Part shown: one piece after another, positions 27,814 to 35,091 of the stretch
How positions within the stretch are numbered: position 1 is the stretch's first letter
How the letters are laid out: every line of letters begins with the position of its first letter
The notes under the pieces: model-generated
Database searches by the model: none
What the model was told of the DNA's origin: nothing
The model's input: the letters and a program-made list of their open reading frames with translations, nothing else
Position numbers and translations under genes: made by a program
Assembly (NCBI RefSeq): GCF_013204845.1
Contig: NZ_JABMKY010000006.1
Span: 248,001-312,000, forward strand
Source of the DNA: Paenibacillus qinlingensis
Lineage (GTDB): Bacteria; Bacillota; Bacilli; Paenibacillales; NBRC-103111
Length of the DNA: 64,000 nucleotides
Reading direction: 5' to 3'

Positions 27814-30800
27814 TTGAAACGTGTAATGGCTTTTCATCGCAAACAGATTCGACAAGCTTGGGCGTATATGCTGCTGTTATGTATGACAATTACGTTATTG
27901 CCTGCTGCATCCGTATCAGCAGCAACGGGGGATCCATTGCCTGTGTTTAGGGAGGATTTCAATGATGGAAATGCAGGCGGATGGACAACCTATGGGTCCG
28001 ATAATGCAGGGAACAGAGGGTCTTGGACAGTCAATGCCGCGAATCAGTATAGAACGACTGGTTCCCCAGGCTCTAAAACGGTATTTCAGACTACTAATTT
28101 CAAAGATCTCGTGTATGAAGCAGACCTCCAAGTCTCCGGCATTAATTCAGATCAATCGGGGTTATTATTTCGCGTCACTTCGCCGGCTGGTGACGTGGCG
28201 GATGGGTATAATGGTTATTTCGCTGCACTGCGTGTAGACAAAAAACTTATGCTCTCCAGGGTTGTTGGTGCTGGCGGCAACGAATATAAGGAATTGACGA
28301 GTGTCTCCTATCCTTATAGCAGCGGTCATATGAAAGTTGTCGCGGTGGGCAATCACATTCAAGTGTTTGTCGATGATATGATAACGCCGAAGATTGACTT
28401 TGTTGATAATGACGGCAAACAAATTACTTCCGCTGGCTCTATTGGTCTTCGAACATGGTGGGGGACAACGAACTTTGATAATCTCGAGGTCAAAGAGTAT
28501 GCGGCTTCGGAGACAGCTGTTCCGGTGTTTGGTACATCCTCAGGCGTTTACAACAGCGAACAGCATGTTTCGCTCACAACGCCAACCGCAGGGGCAACCA
28601 TCCGATATACGCTGGATGGCACACTGCCGAATGCTTCTTCCGCCATCTATACCTCACCAATCGTGGTGACATCGGATGTAATCATCAAAGCTTATGCAGA
28701 AAAAGCAGGCGAAATGGTCTCGAATGTGGTGACGTCTTCCTATGTTATTGCGGATAGTACACCAGCATTTACGGATGATTTTAACGATGGTAATGCGGAG
28801 GGCTGGACGAATTATTTGGGCCAACCGGTCCAAACCTCATGGTCCGTAACGCAAAGTGTTTATAACTATGTGGCTGTTAATCCAAGAGGGGCCAAGTCCG
28901 TCGTGGAGGGTGTTTACCAAGATTTTGTTTTTGAAGTCGATATGAACCCACAGGAAGCCGTGTCTTCCAATAGCGGGGTGGTTTTCCGAGCAACGGCACC
29001 GGCGGATGGTGTGGATAAAATGAATGCTTATTACGCCGGTATGAATGCTGCCGGGAAGCTTCAAATCGGAAAGATGAGCGCAACGGGAGCGACGGGCGCA
29101 TGGTCAGAAATAGCTTCAGTAGTGGTAAGCGGCGTCAAGTCGAATGACTACAATCACTTGAAAGTGATTGCACTTGGAACGCATTTTTACATCTACGTAA
29201 ATGACGTGTTGGCCTACGATTTTACAGATGCAACGTATGCGGTGGGGACAGTTGGGCTGAGAGCATGGAATGAGAATCTACAGGTTTCTTATGACAATGT
29301 TTCATTGAAGCAATTAACTCCTGTTGTACTGCCTGTGGCAGCACCGGTTATTAATCCGAATTCGGGTACATTCCCTAGTTCGCAAATCGTCACCATATCG
29401 ACTCCGACTGTCGGTGCCGACATTCACTACACAACCGATAACAGCACGCCTACATCGGCATCACCTGTTTATGACGGTCCAATCACGTTGACAGCAACAA
29501 CGACGGTGAAAGCTATGGCAACTAAAAATGGCATGCTCGACTCCTCGGTTCAGAGTGCGACCTTCACGCTAGTCAGTCATACATTCTCAGATGATTTTAA
29601 CGATGACAATGCGAATGGCTGGGCGAATTATGAAGGAACATGGAATGTTGCGAACAAGGCTTATCAAATAACGGATAAAGGTCCAGGTTTTAAATCCGTT
29701 GCTGCGGGTACTTCTTTCGACAACTTTGAATATGAGGCCGACATTACGTTGAAAAACGGTGTGAATAATGATAATGCAGGCTTAATTTTCCGAGTTACGA
29801 ATCCGAGCAATGGCGGAGATAACATGAAAGGTTATTATGCGGGACTTACCTCAAATGGGCGTGTGCAGTTGGGGAGACTGAATAATAACTGGAAAGAGCT
29901 CGCATCGATTATTTACCCAGTTTCGCAAAATGTCGTCTATCGCATGAAGGTTAAAGCGGTCGGCAGCCATATTGATATTTATATCAATAACGAGCTTATC
30001 GTAAGTGCGGTTGATACAACCTATACAACTGGGGCGATTGGTGTTAGAGCACATTACGTTGCAACAAGCTATGACAATATTAATGTCAAAGATTTAGGTG
30101 AAGTTCAGATGCCTACGTACGACTGGTCTTGGGTGCAAGGCGCAGTTTTCGTACCAACGAACGTTGTGAATCAGATTCAGCAATGGAACGAATATGATCA
30201 CGATATTAACGATCGCGAATTAGGCTATGCGGAATTGTACGGCATCAACTTTGTGCGGGTATTCGTACATAACTTGTTGTGGGAAAACGATAGTGTGAGA
30301 TTGTTAGCCAATCTGGAAGATTTCTTGCAACTAGCCGACAAACACGGTATCAAAGTAGAACTTGCCTTTTTCGATGATTGTTGGAATGACAATCCGGTCA
30401 TGGGGCCACAATTAGCTCCACTTTACGGTGCGCATAACAGTCGTTGGGTAGAAGGTCCAGGGGATGCAGTTAAATCCAACTATGCAGCGAATAAAGCCGC
30501 ATTGAAAGCGTATGTGCAAGGAATTGTCGGTGCACATAAGAATGATTCACGTATTGCTTTCTGGAACATTTATAATGAGCCGAGCAATGGCGAGAGTGGA
30601 CTTATGGATCAAATTACGAAGCAGATTATGAACGATGCACGTATTTGGATCAAAGAAATCGATACCAATCATCCTGTATCCTCAACAGGTGGCCAATTTA
30701 GCGGTGATCCTACGTCAGACTTCATTACTTGGCATCCGTATGAGTCCGATTATCCGACACCTTACGGAGTCAGCAAGGGAATTCTTGCGGATGAAGCAAT

Positions 30801-33261
30801 GAACAGATCGACACAAACGGTAACAGGTATTGTGGAACACTATGGTCAAAAAGATATCGGTTTCGTTATGTGGGAATTCGGTATCGGTCGAGATAACACT
30901 CGCTTTCCTTGGGGATCGGATACGAATCCATTGACGTCTGAGCCGACGATGCCATTCCACGGGATCACTTATCCAGACGGGCACCCGTGGGATGTGAACG
31001 ACATTAAGGCATTAACAGGAACAGCTTTCAATACGCTGCCCGTGTTTAACGTGAGCTATTTTAAGGATGAGAATTTTACAACATTAGCTAAAACATCTTT
31101 CACACCGAAGATTGATTTCGATCTTGGAAATGAGAAGGGCACAGGTTCGCCAGACCCAACCGTAGGCATTGGTGAGGATCATTTCTCCACGCGCTGGGTG
31201 GGAACCGTGCAGCCGACGAATTCTGGGACGCATACGATTTATGTGGATAGCGATAATGTGGCTAGAGTGTGGATCGGCGACACGTTGGTCGTTAACAAAA
31301 CAAGCAGCACCAAAGAGGAAATAAGCAGTACGATTGCCCTAACAGCTGGAGAAAAGTATCCGGTTAAAGTCGAGTATGTTCACGCAAGCGGTAATGCTAG
31401 TTTACATGTTAAATGGTCACATACCCAGCTAACCAAACAAGCAGTAACAGCTATTTATGCTGGGAAAAGTGTAACGTCCGTTTCCTTAGATGCTTCAGCA
31501 TTAACGCTGAAAGTAGATGAAACGAAAAAGCTGACAGCAACCATCTCACCTGGAGATGCTTCCAACCAACTGCTTACGTGGAGTTCCAGTCACACAGGCA
31601 CTGTACAAGTGGATACGAGCGGTAATGTGAAAGGGATCAACAAAGGAACTGCGACGATTACAGTCACGGCAGCTGGTGGGAAAACAGCCTCATCTATCAT
31701 TACGGTGACGGATAGCGGCACGTTCAAGAACCCCATCGTACCTGTCTCAAGCGGTGCTGGTTCGGCGGATCCGAGCGTAGTTTTCAAAGATGGCTACTAT
31801 TATTATGTGAAATCGGAAAATGATGCTGCGATTCAAGTCGTGAAAGCGAAACGTCTGCAAGATATTGGCATCGAGCCTCGTGTTACGGTCTATACTCCGC
31901 CTAGTGGACTCATGTATTCCAAAGGGTTATGGGCGCCTGAGATTCAGAACATCAATGGCAAATGGTACATCTATTTTGCAGCAGATGACGGTAACAATAA
32001 TAATCACCGCATGTATGTGCTCGAAAGCGATACGAATGATGCTCAAGGCAGCTATACGATGAAAGGTAAGATAGCCGATGCCACAGACAAATGGGCTATT
32101 GATGGCACTGTCTTAGTGAAAAGCGACAATTCTATGTACTTCGTATGGTCTGGTTGGGAAGGCGATACGAATGTGAGTCAAAAGATTTATATCGCACCGA
32201 TGAGCAATCCCTGGACGATCAGCGGACCTCGCGTGTTGCTATCTTCACCTGATCAAGCTTGGGAGCTTGATGGCACACCAACGATTAATGAAGCTCCGGA
32301 AGTTCTGATCAAGGAAGATAAAATCTTTATTGTGTATTCGGCAAGCGGCAGTTGGACAGATAATTACAATTTAGGCATGCTGACCAATACGGATGGAAAT
32401 GTCCTTAATCCAGCTTCGTGGATGAAGTCAGGTTCCGTATTCAGCAAATCCGCGGGAGCATTCGGTCCTGGACATAACTCATTTACGAAGTCGCCGGATG
32501 GTTTAGAAGATTGGATTGTCTATCACGCGGATCTTAAATCGGGCGGAAGCTGGGCGAATCGTTCCGTTCGTGCTCAGAAGTTCACTTGGAATCTGGATGG
32601 CACGCCAAATTTCGGCACGCCGGTTGCTTATGGGGCTTTGATTCAGGAGCCATCTGGTACACCGTCAATCCCCATGTACAACTATGAAGCGGAAGATGCG
32701 ATTCTTGGAGGTACGGTGAGAATTAACAATTCCGACGAAGCTTCTGGCGGCAAGGTGGCTGGTCATGTGGACACGGCTGGAAGCGACTATATCTTATTTC
32801 AAGTAAATGTTGAGAAAGCAGGCGCTTATCAAATGACGGTTATGGCTGCCAATGGAACCGGAGGTACGGTTATCGCTCAACAAGATGTTTCCGTTAATGA
32901 TGGAGCCAATCAAGTCATTGATTACAAACAATTCGGATGGGGGCGTTATAATCCATCTGCGATCACGATCACGTTGAATCAAGGTTTGAACACGATTAAG
33001 TTAACCAAGAAGACAAATTTTGCTGAGATCGACAGACTTATTCTTGAGCTTTTACAGCCATCGGGTCCACCTGTCTATCATACGGACATCAACGGAAGTG
33101 CTGGTGTTACAATCGGTGATTTAGCGATGGTAGCGGCTTCTTATGGTAAACAGCAAGGCGATGCCGATTGGGATGCAGATGCTATGAAAGCAGATATTAA
33201 TAAGGATAACAAAGTAGATATCGAAGATCTTTCCATTGTTGCTAGTGAAATCATGCAATAA
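27814..33261 (+). CDS. Giant secreted arabinan-type enzyme: clan GH-A barrel + PA14 + GH43 + CBM + dockerin
   Basis: A protein of 1815 residues from TTG 27814, chosen because GGGAGGAAA stands 7 bases upstream (ATG 27781 has no ribosome site). Signal peptide to about 36 (ASVSAA). Three LamG/DUF1080-like modules (about 45-230, 320-505, 590-765) alternate with two chitobiase-C-type beta domains (about 236-312, 510-588). A GH5-like barrel (770-1070) has NEP acid/base Glu922 and nucleophile Glu1021 (MWEFGIG). PA14 (1075-1215), a bacterial Ig-like domain (1220-1300) and GH43 (1305-1615; Asp1319, Asp1430, Glu1496) follow, then CBM6/35-like (1622-1746) and a C-terminal dockerin (about 1753-1815). Dockerin loop 1 (DINGSAGVTIGD) is degenerate; loop 2 (DINKDNKVDIED) is better. 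GH43 suggests arabinofuranosidase or arabinanase activity. Confidence 0.9.
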   Translation: MKRVMAFHRKQIRQAWAYMLLLCMTITLLPAASVSAATGDPLPVFREDFNDGNAGGWTTYGSDNAGNRGSWTVNAANQYRTTGSPGSKTVFQTTNFKDLVYEADLQVSGINSDQSGLLFRVTSPAGDVADGYNGYFAALRVDKKLMLSRVVGAGGNEYKELTSVSYPYSSGHMKVVAVGNHIQVFVDDMITPKIDFVDNDGKQITSAGSIGLRTWWGTTNFDNLEVKEYAASETAVPVFGTSSGVYNSEQHVSLTTPTAGATIRYTLDGTLPNASSAIYTSPIVVTSDVIIKAYAEKAGEMVSNVVTSSYVIADSTPAFTDDFNDGNAEGWTNYLGQPVQTSWSVTQSVYNYVAVNPRGAKSVVEGVYQDFVFEVDMNPQEAVSSNSGVVFRATAPADGVDKMNAYYAGMNAAGKLQIGKMSATGATGAWSEIASVVVSGVKSNDYNHLKVIALGTHFYIYVNDVLAYDFTDATYAVGTVGLRAWNENLQVSYDNVSLKQLTPVVLPVAAPVINPNSGTFPSSQIVTISTPTVGADIHYTTDNSTPTSASPVYDGPITLTATTTVKAMATKNGMLDSSVQSATFTLVSHTFSDDFNDDNANGWANYEGTWNVANKAYQITDKGPGFKSVAAGTSFDNFEYEADITLKNGVNNDNAGLIFRVTNPSNGGDNMKGYYAGLTSNGRVQLGRLNNNWKELASIIYPVSQNVVYRMKVKAVGSHIDIYINNELIVSAVDTTYTTGAIGVRAHYVATSYDNINVKDLGEVQMPTYDWSWVQGAVFVPTNVVNQIQQWNEYDHDINDRELGYAELYGINFVRVFVHNLLWENDSVRLLANLEDFLQLADKHGIKVELAFFDDCWNDNPVMGPQLAPLYGAHNSRWVEGPGDAVKSNYAANKAALKAYVQGIVGAHKNDSRIAFWNIYNEPSNGESGLMDQITKQIMNDARIWIKEIDTNHPVSSTGGQFSGDPTSDFITWHPYESDYPTPYGVSKGILADEAMNRSTQTVTGIVEHYGQKDIGFVMWEFGIGRDNTRFPWGSDTNPLTSEPTMPFHGITYPDGHPWDVNDIKALTGTAFNTLPVFNVSYFKDENFTTLAKTSFTPKIDFDLGNEKGTGSPDPTVGIGEDHFSTRWVGTVQPTNSGTHTIYVDSDNVARVWIGDTLVVNKTSSTKEEISSTIALTAGEKYPVKVEYVHASGNASLHVKWSHTQLTKQAVTAIYAGKSVTSVSLDASALTLKVDETKKLTATISPGDASNQLLTWSSSHTGTVQVDTSGNVKGINKGTATITVTAAGGKTASSIITVTDSGTFKNPIVPVSSGAGSADPSVVFKDGYYYYVKSENDAAIQVVKAKRLQDIGIEPRVTVYTPPSGLMYSKGLWAPEIQNINGKWYIYFAADDGNNNNHRMYVLESDTNDAQGSYTMKGKIADATDKWAIDGTVLVKSDNSMYFVWSGWEGDTNVSQKIYIAPMSNPWTISGPRVLLSSPDQAWELDGTPTINEAPEVLIKEDKIFIVYSASGSWTDNYNLGMLTNTDGNVLNPASWMKSGSVFSKSAGAFGPGHNSFTKSPDGLEDWIVYHADLKSGGSWANRSVRAQKFTWNLDGTPNFGTPVAYGALIQEPSGTPSIPMYNYEAEDAILGGTVRINNSDEASGGKVAGHVDTAGSDYILFQVNVEKAGAYQMTVMAANGTGGTVIAQQDVSVNDGANQVIDYKQFGWGRYNPSAITITLNQGLNTIKLTKKTNFAEIDRLILELLQPSGPPVYHTDINGSAGVTIGDLAMVAASYGKQQGDADWDADAMKADINKDNKVDIEDLSIVASEIMQ

Positions 33262-33291
33262 GGATAACTGTAAGGGAGGATGTATATCGAC

Positions 33292-34344
33292 ATGAAATTT
33301 CATAAATGGTTTGTAGGTTGTCTAATGCTAATTACTACGACAAGTGCTGTACTTCCTAGTGCATTTGCGGCAACAGAAACGACAACGCCTTCTTACACAC
33401 TTACACTTTCAAACCCAAATCCTTCCAAGGGAGAGAAAGTCGAAGTGCTCATCAAAGGACACGAGTTGAATGATCTTTACGCGTATGAATTGAATGTGGA
33501 TTTTGACCCATCACTACTTACTTTGAAAACCGCTACGACGCAAATTTCAGGCTTTTCCGTTCCTTATGTCGTGAAGGATAACCACATTCAGCTGGCTCAT
33601 ACGCGGGTCGGGAAAGTGGCTGGAGATAGTGGCGATCAAACGTTGTACACATTGGTGTTCGAGGCGATTGGTCAAGGAAAAGCTGAAATGTCACTAAGCA
33701 AAGTGAAATCCGTCGATTCACACCTTGCTAGTACCAATCAGCAACCAGATGCCAAGGCTGAATTCCACATCGACAGCTCGCAGCCGTTTGATGATTTAAG
33801 TGACTTCAGCTGGGCGGAAGATGCGATAGCCTACTTAGCGGGCAAAGGTGTTGTAAACGGTACTGGCGATCGCGTATTTAGCCCAGAACTTCCTGTTTCG
33901 CGTGCAGACTATGTTGTTCTATTGATGAGAGCGCTGAATCTGAAGGGATCTGCGGGAGCACGCTTTGCGGATGTGGAGCAAGGGAAATACTACGAGGAAG
34001 CTATTAACACAGCCAGAGATTTGGGGATCGTAGAAGGAGATGAGAGCAATTTCTTCCATCCACAATCTTCTGTAACCAGAGAAGACATGATGGTACTTAC
34101 TGAGCGGGCTTTGGCTAAAGTTACGAAACTAGCTAGTCAACAAGACGCAGCTGCTTTACAACCGTTCAACGATGTCGCGGATATCTCAGACTATGCGCTA
34201 AACAGCGTATCCAGTTTGGTCAAATTGGGTCTGGTTCACGGATACGGGGATGGGATCCACCCGAAAGATTCAACAAATCGTGCGCAAGCAGCGATGCTGA
34301 TGTATAACATTTTGAAGACGCCAGACTTATTGCCAAAGAAGTAG
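33292..34344 (+). CDS. Cohesin-SLH anchor protein
   Basis: A 350-residue secreted protein. Signal peptide (residues 1-27, SAFA-ATE), one cohesin domain (about 33-163; LYAYELNVDFDPSLLTL, TLYTLVFEAIGQG) and three SLH domains (about 174-222, 226-285, 292-346; SVTREDMMVLTERAL, STNRAQAAMLMYNIL). SLH domains bind cell-wall polymers; cohesins bind dockerins. The protein is therefore a likely wall receptor for dockerin-bearing enzymes. ATG 33292 follows GGGAGG by 12 bases; the ATG at 33280 overlaps that site and is unlikely. It starts 30 bp after the dockerin enzyme stop, so the two genes form an operon ending at a strong terminator. Confidence 0.9.
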   Translation: MKFHKWFVGCLMLITTTSAVLPSAFAATETTTPSYTLTLSNPNPSKGEKVEVLIKGHELNDLYAYELNVDFDPSLLTLKTATTQISGFSVPYVVKDNHIQLAHTRVGKVAGDSGDQTLYTLVFEAIGQGKAEMSLSKVKSVDSHLASTNQQPDAKAEFHIDSSQPFDDLSDFSWAEDAIAYLAGKGVVNGTGDRVFSPELPVSRADYVVLLMRALNLKGSAGARFADVEQGKYYEEAINTARDLGIVEGDESNFFHPQSSVTREDMMVLTERALAKVTKLASQQDAAALQPFNDVADISDYALNSVSSLVKLGLVHGYGDGIHPKDSTNRAQAAMLMYNILKTPDLLPKK

Positions 34345-34351
34345 TACAGAG

Positions 34352-34387
34352 AAGGCCTTCAGGGTACGAACCCTGGAGGCCTTTTTT
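34352..34387 (+). terminator. Rho-independent terminator
   Basis: AAGGCCTTCAGGGT and ACCCTGGAGGCCTT form a near-perfect stem with loop ACGA, followed by six T. Confidence 0.9.
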
Positions 34388-34470
34388 CGTCGTATGCGAA
34401 GCTCATTTCAAACTTAGCATGGCGTGATGGTGGGAGATGTATGGGTTGTGAGCAGCTAGTTTTCGATGAA

Positions 34471-34685
34471 ATGTAAAATATACAGTTAATTCTTCTGATT
34501 TACCTTTGATTTAGTGAATAGATGGAAAAAGCACATCTAATTTCACCCAGATTTGCCATAAGGTAGAATTTAGCAGAAATTAACTGTATGAAATCCATCT
34601 ATTGCTTTCAAATCGAGAGAATCAGCAAAAATAGCCACATAAAATCCATCTAATTTGTTTGAGGCGGGGCGGCGGGGGGAGGTTG
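34471..34685 (+). repeat. Dispersed intergenic repeat, copy B
   Basis: Forward motifs ATGTAAAATATACAGTTAAT (34471-34490) and ATGGAAAAAGCACATCTAAT (about 34517-34540). Inverted motifs AATTAACTGTATG...CCAT (34578-34598) and AAAATCCATCTAATTT (about 34638-34655), then a G-rich block to 34682. Most of the sequence aligns with copy C at 57714. The 747-bp gap 34345-35091 holds this element, the hexanucleotide tract and no supported gene. Confidence 0.7.
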
Positions 34686-34690
34686 TTTGC

Positions 34691-34893
34691 TAGAGGTAGA
34701 GGTAGAGGTAGAGGTAGAGGTAGATAGAGGAAGAGGAAGAGGAAGAGGAAGAGGAAGAGGAAGAGGAAGAGGAAGAGGGTGAGGTAGAGTTGGAGTTGGA
34801 GTTGGAGATAGAGATAGAGATATAGATAGAGATAGAGATAGAGATAGAGATAGAGATAGAGATAGAGATAGAGATAGAGATAGAAGTAGAGGC
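34691..34893 (+). repeat. Purine-rich hexanucleotide repeat tract
   Basis: Successive 6-base units: five GAGGTA, a 4-base break, eight GAGGAA, GAGGGT, GAGGTA, three GAGTTG and about a dozen GAGATA with one TAGATA. One strand is almost purely purine, apart from T. The period of six is constant over 200 bases, so slipped-strand length change is likely. It sits about 200 bp upstream of the PA14-GH43 gene. Confidence 0.9.
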
Positions 34894-35091
34894 TGTGGCT
34901 GAATTAAAGGAAGAAATTTGAACAAAAGAGCGGGATATTACAAATCTAAATTTGGATAAATATGCTAAGTTTAAAGCAGATGTTAAGTATGGATGAAGGA
35001 GGAACAAGGTAGGCAAGTTTAGCAATCCAATCAGATGTTTCATTAGTATGTATCCATAGAAATGAATACGAGAACGTAGGAGGAGCAACAA

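Noticed and set aside
34691..34893. CRISPR-like repeat array
   Set aside because: Units are only six bases without spacers; it is a microsatellite.
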